Shown one piece after another: positions 1-9,985 of a stretch of 64,000 nt of DNA. The notes below the pieces were generated by a model, which searched no databases, had not been told where the DNA came from, and saw only the letters and a program-made list of their open reading frames with translations. The first letter of the stretch is position 1; each line of letters starts with the position of its first letter. The position numbers were made by a program, and so were the translations under genes. The DNA is taken from contig JASWHV010000010.1 of NCBI GenBank assembly GCA_030760725.1, positions 35,035,760 to 35,099,759 of the forward strand, written 5' to 3'. The stretch comes from Neostapfia colusana (taxonomy: Eukaryota; Streptophyta; Magnoliopsida; Poales; Poaceae).

Positions 1-93
1 ACCTTCTCTGAGGTCCACTGATGCTCCCCGACCGATTTCCCAAGTAGCTGAGGTACTAGGAGCGTCAGCCGTCATGGCCGAAGTCGTTCCGAT

Positions 94-2411
94 ATGGCGG
101 CTCGTCGCCGACCATGCTCCGGCCGTTGTCATGAGCAGCTGACCCTCGGATCATGTTCCCCAAGTAAAAGTAGGCAGGGGCGGCCAGAATCAAGAAGTTT
201 GAAGCGGTACAGCAGCCAGCGGCGAGCTCTCCGGCGAGGTCCCTCGGCGGCGGAGCGCGGGTGTCGCGAGGTTGAAGAAGGGGGTGGACCCCAGCTGTCA
301 GCGGCCGATATTTTGAATCGGGATCCGGCTGCGGCCGGGATCGGGTGTGCTGGCGCGCAAAAGCCTTGTGGGCCGCGGTGTGCTGTCGCATCGGCGTGCG
401 ACGCGTGTCTCCTGGGCCCACGCGCGAGTTTAAACTTTTCCCCGATTTTCAGATTTCCTTCAAACTTCAAATCCTTATAACTTTGGCTAGAAAGCTCCAA
501 ATTGAGTGAACCAAATTTTGCTGGATTCAGCTCTTTGAGTACTTTCCAGAAAATCAAGTGTCACTTCATGAGATTCCTTAATTCTCCAGAATTAATTCCT
601 TAAAGTTTAAACTGTTAGGAATTTTAACTGGAGAATCATTTGGAGGAAAATCCTGAAATTTTGCTGAGATGTTCACCAAAATATCCTTGAACTACCATAA
701 AAATTTCAGATCCATTTGAGCTCATTTAGTCCACCTAATGGTGTGATTAGTAAAACTGTTCCAGAGAAAATAGAAAATGTTCAGAAACATTTTCAGAATT
801 TTCTCTGAAATTGTTTAGCTCATATCTTTAGTTAGAGACTTCCAAATTAAGTGAGACCAATTCCATTAGAACCCTCTGAAAATCTAGTTCTCAGAAAGTC
901 ATAGTTTGTTTCATGAAAATACCTAGAACACCCTAAAAGCCTTTAATTAAGGTCAAGGACATAATTATTTGTGGAGGGCTCAAATGAGCTTTGCTGCAAC
1001 TAAAACTTGACCAAGTCTCTGTTTAGGTTGTAACCAAGCCACAGTAAAAGTTTCACAGTCATTAGGTCTATCTAGTAAAGGTTATAGACTTCACAACTTC
1101 AAAGTTAATACAAAAGCATTTAATTAATACATACATTGTTCTTATCATGTAGTCGCTAAGGTCGAGGAGGAACCCGAAGTCCTAGACTTCGTTACTCCGG
1201 AGGAACAGCTAGCCTACGACCAAGAGCAGCAAGGCAAGCCCCGGTTTGCATTAACCTTTTTACAAATTTTTATTGTTTTGAGCACATAATTGTTTTCTTT
1301 GTTCTTTGCATTAGAGTCTTGATTGGAAACCCAACTGCACAGCCAAGAAAACCATGGGTTGGGTTTAGGATTGCAAACCTCGTAGCCACCGCATTGCTAG
1401 GATAGAGTAGGATTCGGTACAAGTCGAGTAGTTGGAACTACTCGCGAGAATAGGCTAGAGGCACATTGCTCGGGTAGAGATAGCACATGATACACATGGC
1501 AAGAAAATGAGACCGAGCGGAGAGTAAGGGCAGCAGGACTTTGGGGCCTGTGTGCTGTAGCTCCGCTTGTGTCGATTGAGGACCGAGCCGTGTGCGGGCC
1601 TGTTGAACAAGCTAGAACAGTACCGAAGACCTACCGGCTATATGGGAACCGGGAAACTGATGTAACTCGGGTAGCTGGGTATTGAGGCATTGCCCGTCGT
1701 TCAGAGGGTAGGTTGAGAGCTCGAGGTGTAAATCAGCTGGCGGCACAGAGATGCGCGTGCAGGGACCTCTTGCTCGGGACGATGGGACCGGTTCAATATT
1801 TGGCTAACGGGTGAAAGGTAGTCGCGTACGGCGTCCGTGATGGTTGTTGTAGGCAACATCGAGTACGGGCGTACGTGACGGGTTGTTCGGGTAACCCTGC
1901 AGGTGTAAATCGATTATAATCGCCGTCCCTCGCGGTCAGTGAGTACCACTTGTTCACTGTACCGTGACGTAGAAAGAACAGGCTAGTTACATGTTAAAAT
2001 GTTGCTGATTGAAAGTTGGATATTGATTGTTAATGATATGTTGTAGCTTAGTGCTAACTAAAGTTCTTTTCAACTTTGGGCAAAGTACATGAGAGAAATG
2101 CGTTTCTTGTTTGATTGCGGCTCTCTCATGTGCCTTAGCGTAAAGTTCTCCACAACCTGCTGCTAAAACTTGAAAGTAAGGTTCTACTAATTAGGCGAGT
2201 CCTTGCAAATGATTTTTACCTCATGCAACCCATCACCCTCATGTAGAAGTTTCATGTTTAGGTGAGACGGGTCAGACTTGCTGAGCCTTCGTGCTCACTG
2301 CTTGTGTTTGAAGCTTTTGCAGGGTTCTATGAGGAAGGGACTCCCGAAGAGGAGACGGAACCCCAGGAGGGGAACCCCGTCGAGTGGGAGTCGTGCACGC
2401 CGCAGAGTTAG
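94..2411 (+). other. Candidate spliced mini-ORF inside LTR of element A
   Basis: Three pieces fit one reading frame. Candidate exon 1 is 94-163 (ATG to a GT donor after phase 1). Exon a is 1153-1233 (81 nt; acceptor ...CATGTAG, donor CAAG|GCAAGC of the GC type). Exon b is 2323-2411 (89 nt; acceptor ...TTTTGCAG, ends in TAG). Exon a encodes an acidic, Gln/Glu-rich peptide with motif EEEPEVLDF, and exon b an acidic tail. Exons a and b have counterparts of equal phase in the LTRs of C and I. Exon 1 is much less certain. The same structure recurs at 11480-11549, 12539-12619 and 13709-13797, and in both LTRs of B (21967-22047 with 23138-23226; 31061-31141 with 32232-32320). No function is known to me. 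It could be a leader uORF or a captured gene end. Confidence 0.45.
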
Positions 2412-2532
2412 TGTGCGTGTGTGCTAGCAAGGACACGTTCGAGGGCTGAACGTGCACTTGATGCTTAGTCTACGCCCGCGAGTGTGGACTAAACTTATTT
2501 TGATGTAAACATGTTGATAAACTTGTTTATGT

Positions 2533-2538
2533 AATAAA
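2533..2538 (+). terminator. AATAAA polyadenylation signal, 5' LTR of A
   Basis: A canonical AATAAA lies about 105 bases before the LTR end. The same signal is at 13919-13924 in the 3' LTR, where it would terminate genomic RNA. Confidence 0.6.
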
Positions 2539-2645
2539 GCTTCCGCTTCCGCTTTGTACCTTTGACGTGTGTTATACGGTGCTGTGCAACGCAGCACCCC
2601 TCAGCGTGATCCTGGCTCGACAGGACCAGTGGGGTCGTGTCAGCG

Positions 2646-2657
2646 TGGTATCAGAGC
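2646..2657 (+). other. Primer-binding site of element A
   Basis: TGGTATCAGAGC lies three bases after the LTR end. This is the usual complement of the 3' end of plant initiator-methionine tRNA, which primes minus-strand cDNA synthesis. Confidence 0.93.
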
Positions 2658-4141
2658 TCGCTTGAGGTTTAACACAGTACAAAGGTCTTCTTTTTCAAAA
2701 ATCCAGTGAGGAACGAGTTAGTAGCCCGTATAAGGATGTTATTAGTATATAGAAAGTGGCTTATTAACTTATTTGTTATGTCGGAAAATCGTGCATCTCG
2801 GGACGTTCATGTCTTGGGGGGTGCACGTAAGCGCTGTCCACCAGTGCGCACAAGCTGAAGGGTGGAGCCCCACGGGTGGCAGGTAACCCGACCCGCTTTG
2901 ATATCCTCTACGACTCTTCATGTCGTTTGGGGTATTCGAGCAACGTCTGTCCCTGGCGTGCGTGGTGCAACATGGGAGACCCCGTCACGTGGTCTGAAAC
3001 GTGAACACGTAACTCAAGGCGTGTTTGGCTTGAGAACATCCGGGCGAGTGATGACGGCCGGGTGTACAAACTGTATGGATTCCGGGCTCGGTGTGCAGCC
3101 GAGTCTGATGATTGTTTGAGTTTCTGCAGGTAGCCTTACCACGAAACGGTAGACGTGTAGCATCCGTGTGCGAGTGACGAGTAGTGCCACTGAACTAACG
3201 AAGCCGGCTAAATCCGGTATAGGTTTTTCCTTTGTGAGGACGTAGTACCGACATAATCTGGTGACGCCTCGACGTCACACCCAACAAAATGAACAACTTC
3301 ATTTAAAATTTGATGGTTTTGATCCAAAGTAGTAAAACTTGATGTAACTCCTTCCCTTGAACAGGATATTCAAAGTTAATAAATTTTCAACTTATAGGAT
3401 GTTAAGGACAGAGCACTCTGTTTTCAGCTAAATCAAGGCTGAAGTTAATCAGAGGTTAGAGGTTGAGTTCTTTCGAGGTTGGGGTCGTATGATACATTTC
3501 TGGAAAGCTTTGGAGGAGCTTTACAACTTTTCTGTTGAGTTCCAGAGGTGTTTCATCCCTTAACCACTCGAAAAATGCAGTAGAGTTGAAACTGTCCAGA
3601 AAACAGGACGGAGCAAAGACTCTCTGTAGACTCTCTGTAAATTAAGCATAACTTCCTGCATAAAAATCCAAAAATAGAAAATGAGGTGGTTCTGGGAAGC
3701 TTATGAGATGGGTTACAACTTTGTAACAGAAAGTTTTGTCAGATTAGGAACAGAATTAACTGGAATTCTTGGATCAAATCAGTACCTAAGGCAGGGAGGT
3801 GCTGTCCAATTGTTCCCAGAAATTCTGTTAACTTTGACATCTCATAACTTTTGAACCAGAGCAGATCTTAGGCCAACCAAATACTTTCTGGAAAGCTATT
3901 GAAGTTAACTTTAACTTTGATGTTGAGCTCCAGGACTGGTTTTGCTTTTAACCTGGCCTAAATCAGATTGATATGGAAACTGGTCAGGGCTGTCATGGGA
4001 ACAGCAGATCAGCAGTCAAATTTGTTTAAAAATTTGAACTATGTTTCCAAGTGTTAAGGGTTCAATGACATATCTTATGTTATAACTTAATGGTTTACTG
4101 TTTAAATAAATATTTGATATTTCTCAAATATATTTTTACAG
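2658..4141 (+). other. Untranslated leader of element A
   Basis: I see no plausible gene. An 85-codon frame at 2862-3119 starts at GTG and resembles nothing. From about 3280 the sequence becomes AT-rich and intron-like, ending in ATATATTTTTACAG directly before the ORF0 start codon, a good plant splice-acceptor consensus. The leader is largely shared with element B (23472-24957). Confidence 0.7.
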
Positions 4142-5086
4142 ATGGCAGCAGATAAACGGTTGGAGAACGGGTGGGTAGTTTCCCACTGCTCTGACCGTAG
4201 CGGCTACCCGGGAGCATTGTGGCTAATGCTCCAATATTTCGGGTACAACCAGATGCCGCAATACTTCGCCAAGGAAGAAGGCGAAGAGGGGAACAAGACG
4301 TGGACGATCCATGTCGAGGTTCGTGCAGGGCCTACGCCACCCGGTTGGGTGCCATTCACCGTCACGGTGAGAGGAAGACAACCGGAAGGGATGTGGCAAG
4401 TGGCAGCCCGTGACACTATGTCACGTTTCTGCCAACTACACGTACAGGCTATGGAGGGAACTCCATACGCACTCGTTCCGGTGGAGGGACGAGCTCAGCA
4501 TGTGTGGGAAGAGAGGTACCTAGAGGCAACAAACCCGAGTTGCCCAAGGTACAACCCCGCGGAGGCAAATCTCAGCCTCCAAATGAGGGCGGGAAACGCT
4601 GTGATGGACAGCCAAGCTGTTCATACGGAGCATCTCGCCACCAAGCTCAAGGAGAGCACAAGCCGTGGAGATCATTTTGAGAGTGCTCACAGTGCACTCC
4701 GCAATGTGCTCCTTCCGACGATCAAGCGACTGAATGAACAACACAATCAGTTGCGTCGTCTGAAGAAGGCAAAGAAGAAGAGCCGTGTTGACATTGCGGC
4801 GTTGCAAGAGCTGGTGCAGACCCTAACCCAGCAGAATGAGGACCTTGCTCAAGAGCGGGACGACGCTATTGAGGAAGGACAAGGCTGGGAAGAGGACTAC
4901 AACCAGGCTATGGACGAGGTGCATGCATTGCAGGACCTCGTGCCCCCGGTATTGGGCGTACCGGTAGTCTTGGGTCTTCCAGCCATGGGAGAACCTGGAA
5001 TGGGAGAAGAGGTGGTAGACCCCGAGCCACCAGCAGAGGTACCGGAGGAGGACGACCCACAGGAGGTCGAGTTCTACTCCGAGTAG
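4142..5086 (+). CDS. ORF0 of element A, extra retrotransposon protein upstream of gag
   Basis: A 314-residue protein of unknown function encoded between the primer site and gag. Extra ORFs in this position are established for some grass Tekay/Del-type elements such as RIRE3 and RIRE8. Residues 1-150 look globular, with many aromatic residues (motif LMLQYFGYNQMPQYF). Residues about 195-265 are rich in Lys, Gln, Glu and Leu with heptad spacing, so a coiled coil is likely. The last 50 residues contain two Gly/Val/Pro-rich repeats and a strongly acidic tail ending EVEFYSE. The ATG follows a splice-acceptor-like TTTTTACAG directly, suggesting expression from a spliced RNA. It is in a different frame from gag and 272 bases upstream. 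Element B carries only its first 168 codons and has lost the ATG. Confidence 0.85.
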   Translation: MAADKRLENGWVVSHCSDRSGYPGALWLMLQYFGYNQMPQYFAKEEGEEGNKTWTIHVEVRAGPTPPGWVPFTVTVRGRQPEGMWQVAARDTMSRFCQLHVQAMEGTPYALVPVEGRAQHVWEERYLEATNPSCPRYNPAEANLSLQMRAGNAVMDSQAVHTEHLATKLKESTSRGDHFESAHSALRNVLLPTIKRLNEQHNQLRRLKKAKKKSRVDIAALQELVQTLTQQNEDLAQERDDAIEEGQGWEEDYNQAMDEVHALQDLVPPVLGVPVVLGLPAMGEPGMGEEVVDPEPPAEVPEEDDPQEVEFYSE

Positions 5087-5358
5087 GGGGTTACGGTTGC
5101 CAAGTAGGGCAGCTAGGGTAGCGTAACCCAACTTTTGTAATCGGTGACATGTCGTGTAGACAGTAGCGTATGTATAGGTAGTGACGACATGAGCACGACT
5201 TCTCGGAGATCCGAGAATAATGTATCTTGTATAAAGTTTATGCTTTATCAATATATGTGAATGTTGTGCAAGTTAATCATGCGTCGCTTCAATACTTACT
5301 CCTGTTTATGGAATTTTGAGTAAGACATGTGCTAATTGCTGCTGTGTTGAATTTCAGA
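5087..5358 (+). other. Spacer between ORF0 and gag with candidate 3' splice site
   Basis: 272 bases without a gene. The last bases before the gag ATG read TGTTGAATTTCAG followed by AATG, a consensus acceptor. If used, it would remove ORF0 from the gag-pol messenger. Confidence 0.5.
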
Positions 5359-8300
5359 ATGACGCGTACTCGTGCCAACCCCGATGTTGGAGGTACTGGC
5401 CAAGGGGGAGAGACCTCCCAACCACCTCCCGAGGACTCCTCGGGACAGCAGCAGCAACAGCAACAGCAAACACCGCCACCGCCACTGCCAACGGTTACAT
5501 TGGCCGACATTGTCGCGGCAATGGCGGGTTCACATCAGCAGCATACAGAGCTGCTGCAAACGTTAATTGCGAATACGTCTCGCCCAGAGAGACGTCAAGA
5601 TCGTGAGGAGCGCCAACAGAGCTCCTACTCTGACTTCCTGGCGACTCATCCCCCTGTATTCTCAAGGGCGGATGAACCACTTGACGCGGACAACTGGCTC
5701 CGCGCCATAGAGATGAAGTTCGAGCTGCTCCAAATCAGCGAGCAGCGCAAGACTCAGTTCGCGGTCCAGCAGCTCCAAGGATCCGCGAGCGCGTGGTGGG
5801 CCAACTTTTGTGCTTCACAACCCACCGACCGAGTGATGACCTGGGCGGAGTTCCGGACGGCCTTCCGGGCCTATCATATACCGCCCGGTTTGATGAAGAG
5901 GAAGACGCAGGAATTCCTACACCTGCAACAAGGGAGCCGGAACGCGCTGGAGTACTCCAGAGCGTTCAACGATCTCGCACTCTACGCGTCGTATCACGCA
6001 GATACGGACGAGAAGCGGCGGGACCACTTTTACCAGGGGCTTAACCCGCTCCTGAAGGACAAGCTGGCGATGTTCAATCGCGGCAGCCTCAACGACATAA
6101 TTGATGTTGCGATTGTTCAGGAGGACTCTGGCAAGGAGTTGGCGGCGGCAGAGCGAAAGCGAAGCGCGCCGCAGAGCAGCGGAGAAGGAGGCGGTCCTTC
6201 TCAGAAGTTTCGGATGGTGAATCGCCCACCATCAGGCCCACGCTGGCAGCCACCACAGCGGTCGATGTCGTTCCGCAGTCGGCCGTACTCTTCACCGGCA
6301 TTCCGGCCGGCACTGCCAGTACCACCGCAACAACAACAGCAGCAGCGGGCGATGCCGCGTGCGTTTGCACCTCCGCAACGCATGCCGGGCTTTCGTCCAC
6401 CAAGTACTCCACCAGCAGCGGCCACATGTTACAAGCGTGGTCGTCCAGGACACTTCGCGAGCAGTTGCCCGGAGAGGCAAGGCGGCGGAGTGGCACCACA
6501 GTTTCCGGGGAGGAATCAACCCCGGAACCCTACTAATGCGCGGCGGGCAAACCCTAGGCCCGGCACTGTCCACCAGCTTGCCATTGAGGACGTGCCGGAG
6601 GGCGAGCCAATCCTTGCGGGTATGTTCCAACTCCACCAGCATCCCGCTATAGTACTATTTGATTCAGGCGCCACGCATAATTTTATTAGCCAAGCTTTCA
6701 TTGCTAAACACAGCTTGCCAATACTACCCACCGATAGTCCATATTTAATTTGTTCACCGGGTGGGAAGATTTCAGCAAGCGTAATGGTCTCCAAAGCACC
6801 ATTATGCTTAGCGGGTAGAGTGTACCCCACGTCTCTCATTATCTTAGAGGGACAGAAGGTCGATGTCATCCTAGGGATGTCGTGGTTAAACCGCCACGGC
6901 GCTGTTTTAGACACCGTCCTCCGAGTCGTGCACTTAAACTCAGGAGTGCACGGTTCTCACTCATTATTTCTGGACAGTCCAGAAATAAAACTTCCAAGTG
7001 TCTATCAAGCCACAACCATCAGATTGGAAGACATTCCAGTGGTCCGAGAATTCCCTGATGTATTCCCGGATGATTTGCCGGGGATGCCACCCGATAGAGA
7101 GGTGGAGTTCAAGATTGAACTTGCACCGGGAACCATGCCAATATCCCGAAGGTCGTACAAGATGGCACCCAAGGAGTTGGCTGAACTGAAGACTCAGCTC
7201 ACGGACCTTCTGGAGAAGGGTTTTATTAGGCCGAGCTCCTCGCCATGGGGCTGTTCGACATTATTTGTCAAAAAGAAGGATGAAACATTACGGCTTTGCG
7301 TGGACTACCGTCCATTAAATGCCGTAACCATCAAGAACAAGTACCCGTTGCCACGGATCGACATGTTGTTTGATCAGTTGGTCGAAGCAAAGATCTTTTC
7401 CAAGATGGATTTAAGATCCGGGTACCATCAGATTAAGATAAGGGCGGAGGACATTCCAAAGACAGCTTTCTCGACAAGGTATGGACTTTATGAGTACCTG
7501 GTCATGTCCTTCGGCCTCACCAATGCTCCAGCTCACTTCATGTACTTGATGAACTCGGTATTCATGCCCGAGCTGGACAAGTTTGTCGTGGTCTTCATCG
7601 ATGACATCCTGGTATATTCCAAGTCGGAGGAAGATCACAAGAAACATCTGCGTATAGTCTTGCAACGGCTGCGGGATCACAAGTTATACGCAAAATTCAG
7701 CAAATGCGAGTTTTGGATATCGCAGGTGCCTTTCCTCGGGCATATCATCTCAGCGGAGGGTATCGCTGTGGACCCGAGCAAGATTACTCAAGTGCTGAAT
7801 TGGAAATCCCCGAGAACCGTTCACGAGGTACGGAGTTTCCTCGGACTCGCGGGATATTATCGGAGGTTCATTCCGAACTTCTCGAAGATTGCCAAGCCAA
7901 TGACAGAGCTGCTGAAGAAGGCTACCAAATATGTTTGGAGTCCAACATGTGAAGCAGCATTCAAGGCTTTAGTCAAGCACCTGACATCAGCACCGGTTTT
8001 GGCGCAGCCAGACACAACAAAACCGTTCGATGTGTACTGCGATGCATCCGGCATTGGGCTCGGATGTGTGCTGATGCAAGACCGAAGAGTGGTCGCGTAT
8101 GGATCACGACAGCTTAGGAATCATGAGCAAAATTATCCAACTCACGACTTGGAGCTCGCTGCCGTGGTACTTGCACTGAAGATGTGGAGGCACTACCTAC
8201 TCGGTAACCTCGTACATTTATATACCGACCACAAAAGCCTCAAGTACATATTCACTCAGAAGGAGCTGAACATGAGGCAACGAAGATGGTTAGAACTGAT

Positions 8301-9915
8301 AAAGGATTATGAGATAGAGATCCATTATCATCCGGGCAAGGCAAACGTTGTGGCAGATGCGCTGAGCCGCAAGTCACACGTCAATAATCTGACCATCACA
8401 CCGTTGGAAGAGAGCGAACCACCACTACATGTGATTCCACACGGAGCTCTCTACAACCTAGCTTTGATCCCCACCATCCGTGAAGAGATAGCGGCAGCCC
8501 AGAAGAATGACAAGGGCATGTCACATTTGCGGAGACGTGTAGATAGTGGGGAATTAAAATGTTTCCGGAAGGACGGAGACGGCGTCCTATGGTTCAAGAA
8601 CCGGATCGTCGTACTCCGAAACCCGGAGTTACGGAAGAAAATCTTTGATGAGGCTCACTTATCAAAGTTTTCTATTCACCTCGGCAGCAACAAAATGTAT
8701 CAAGAACTCAAAAGAAAGTTTTGGTGGACACGAATGAAGCGAGAGACGGCAAAATACGTGTCCGAGTGTGATACATGTCGAAGGGTGAAGGCAGACCACA
8801 TGCGGAAACCAGGACTGCTGCAACCACTGGGCATTCCTGCCTGGAAGTGGGAGGACGTGAGCATGGATTTCGTTGTCGGTTTACCCACCACATTACAGAA
8901 ACATGATTCTGTGTGGGTGATCGTCGATCGGCTCACCAAAGTTGCCCATTTCATCCCGGTCAACACCAACTACAACGCCAAGAAGTACGCTGAACTGTAC
9001 ATCTCACGGATCCTATGCTTATACGGCGTACCCCGTACTATCGTATCGGACCGGGGCACTTTATTTGTGTCCCGTTTTTGGGAGCAGCTCCACGCTGCCT
9101 TGGGGACGAAGCTGATCCGTAGTTCAGCCTACCACCCGCAGACGGATGGGCAAACGGAGCGGGTAAATCAAATCTTAGAAGACATGCTACGAGCTTGCGC
9201 TATCGACCACGGCAAGAACTGGGATGATCACTTGCCGTTAGCCGAGTTCTCGTACAACAATGGGTACCAAGCCAGCATCAAGATGGCGCCCTACGAGGCG
9301 CTATACGGGAGAAAATGCCGCACACCATTGAATTGGTGTGAGTCTGGCGAGAGGGTTACCTTCGGGATTGATCTTGTCAACAACGCGGAAGAAAAGGTTC
9401 GATTAATTCAAGCGAACCTAAAAGCCGCTCAATCCCGACAGAAACAGTATGCGGACCGGAGAAGGCGTCCGTTACAATTCGAAGCTGGAGACCACGTATA
9501 TCTACGAGTGTCTCCAATGAAGGGCGTAAACAGATTTGGGGTGAGAGGAAAGTTAGCACCCCGATTCATCGGTCCATTCCAGATTACCGAAAGATGTGGA
9601 TCGGTGGCATACCGGCTAAGATTACCAGAAGCACTTTCCGGTGTGCACGACGTCTTTCACATTTCCCAGCTGAGGAAGTGTCTCAAGCTATCAACTACCG
9701 TTCAGCTGGAAGACATTGAAGAACTGCAACCGGATCTCACCTATCGGGAGGAACCGGTGCAGATTATTGATGAAAAGGCCCGAACCACACGCAACCGTAC
9801 GTTGTGGTTCTACAAGGTTCTGTGGAGTAATCACTCCATGGATGAAGCGACATGGGAGAGCGAAGAATTCCTTCGCACTAACTACCCCGACTTTCTCACG
9901 TCGCATATCCGGTAA
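5359..9915 (+). CDS. Gag-pol polyprotein of element A (gag-PR-RT-RH-INT-chromodomain)
   Basis: One uninterrupted frame of 1518 residues encoding particle, protease, reverse transcriptase and integrase. I chose ATG 5359 (MTRTRANPDVG), just after a splice-acceptor-like TTTCAG; the frame is open from GTG 5329. Approximate landmarks: gag core 90-270; zinc knuckle near 356; aspartic protease FDSGATH near 434; RT with MDLRSGYHQI and FIDD near 745; RNase H with DVYCDAS near 894; integrase HHCC 1100-1140; integrase core with MDF, SDRGT and QTERVNQ (1165-1270); GPF module near 1400; chromodomain about 1460-1507, expected to direct integration toward marked chromatin. Gag and pol share one frame, usual for this clade. 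Two oddities: the knuckle reads CYKRGRPGHFASSC, with Arg for the second Cys, and the integrase motif is HLGS where element B has HPGS. The ORF is intact, but function is doubtful. Confidence 0.96.
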   Translation: MTRTRANPDVGGTGQGGETSQPPPEDSSGQQQQQQQQTPPPPLPTVTLADIVAAMAGSHQQHTELLQTLIANTSRPERRQDREERQQSSYSDFLATHPPVFSRADEPLDADNWLRAIEMKFELLQISEQRKTQFAVQQLQGSASAWWANFCASQPTDRVMTWAEFRTAFRAYHIPPGLMKRKTQEFLHLQQGSRNALEYSRAFNDLALYASYHADTDEKRRDHFYQGLNPLLKDKLAMFNRGSLNDIIDVAIVQEDSGKELAAAERKRSAPQSSGEGGGPSQKFRMVNRPPSGPRWQPPQRSMSFRSRPYSSPAFRPALPVPPQQQQQQRAMPRAFAPPQRMPGFRPPSTPPAAATCYKRGRPGHFASSCPERQGGGVAPQFPGRNQPRNPTNARRANPRPGTVHQLAIEDVPEGEPILAGMFQLHQHPAIVLFDSGATHNFISQAFIAKHSLPILPTDSPYLICSPGGKISASVMVSKAPLCLAGRVYPTSLIILEGQKVDVILGMSWLNRHGAVLDTVLRVVHLNSGVHGSHSLFLDSPEIKLPSVYQATTIRLEDIPVVREFPDVFPDDLPGMPPDREVEFKIELAPGTMPISRRSYKMAPKELAELKTQLTDLLEKGFIRPSSSPWGCSTLFVKKKDETLRLCVDYRPLNAVTIKNKYPLPRIDMLFDQLVEAKIFSKMDLRSGYHQIKIRAEDIPKTAFSTRYGLYEYLVMSFGLTNAPAHFMYLMNSVFMPELDKFVVVFIDDILVYSKSEEDHKKHLRIVLQRLRDHKLYAKFSKCEFWISQVPFLGHIISAEGIAVDPSKITQVLNWKSPRTVHEVRSFLGLAGYYRRFIPNFSKIAKPMTELLKKATKYVWSPTCEAAFKALVKHLTSAPVLAQPDTTKPFDVYCDASGIGLGCVLMQDRRVVAYGSRQLRNHEQNYPTHDLELAAVVLALKMWRHYLLGNLVHLYTDHKSLKYIFTQKELNMRQRRWLELIKDYEIEIHYHPGKANVVADALSRKSHVNNLTITPLEESEPPLHVIPHGALYNLALIPTIREEIAAAQKNDKGMSHLRRRVDSGELKCFRKDGDGVLWFKNRIVVLRNPELRKKIFDEAHLSKFSIHLGSNKMYQELKRKFWWTRMKRETAKYVSECDTCRRVKADHMRKPGLLQPLGIPAWKWEDVSMDFVVGLPTTLQKHDSVWVIVDRLTKVAHFIPVNTNYNAKKYAELYISRILCLYGVPRTIVSDRGTLFVSRFWEQLHAALGTKLIRSSAYHPQTDGQTERVNQILEDMLRACAIDHGKNWDDHLPLAEFSYNNGYQASIKMAPYEALYGRKCRTPLNWCESGERVTFGIDLVNNAEEKVRLIQANLKAAQSRQKQYADRRRRPLQFEAGDHVYLRVSPMKGVNRFGVRGKLAPRFIGPFQITERCGSVAYRLRLPEALSGVHDVFHISQLRKCLKLSTTVQLEDIEELQPDLTYREEPVQIIDEKARTTRNRTLWFYKVLWSNHSMDEATWESEEFLRTNYPDFLTSHIR

Positions 9916-9972
9916 TTTTTCCACCGTCCTCTCTCTCATTTTCACCTTATAATCTCGGGACGAGATTCTTTT

Positions 9973-9985
9973 AAGGGGGGAGGAA
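9973..9985 (+). other. Polypurine tract of element A
   Basis: AAGGGGGGAGGAA directly abuts the TGTAAGGG start of the 3' LTR, the expected plus-strand primer. Confidence 0.93.

Larger units (their letters stand above)
1..2642 (+). repeat. 5' LTR of element A (3' two thirds)
   Basis: It matches 11387-14028 base for base at a constant offset and ends in GTGTCA, three bases before the primer-binding site. It has no TATA box because the U3 region lies left of the window. It carries the polyadenylation signal AATAAA at 2533-2538 and one copy of the split mini-ORF described separately. Confidence 0.95.

Noticed and set aside
129..557. 142-codon minus-strand frame, repeated in every A-family LTR (11515-11943, 20943-21371, 30037-30465)
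   Set aside because: It covers GC-rich leader and AT-rich intron-like sequence without a change in composition suited to coding. Its repetition only reflects LTR identity, and the changes between copies alter residues freely.
2646..2657. tRNA gene at the TGGTATCAGAGC motif
   Set aside because: Only the short tRNA complement is present, at the exact primer-site position. No cloverleaf follows.
2862..3119. 85-codon frame in the leader of A, also at 23676-23933 in B
   Set aside because: GTG start, no known motif, and conserved only because the two elements are close relatives. No counterpart seen in C.
5329..5358. Upstream GTG as the gag-pol start
   Set aside because: The ATG at 5359 directly after an acceptor-like CAG matches the arrangement in C. 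The upstream codons look like the end of an intron.
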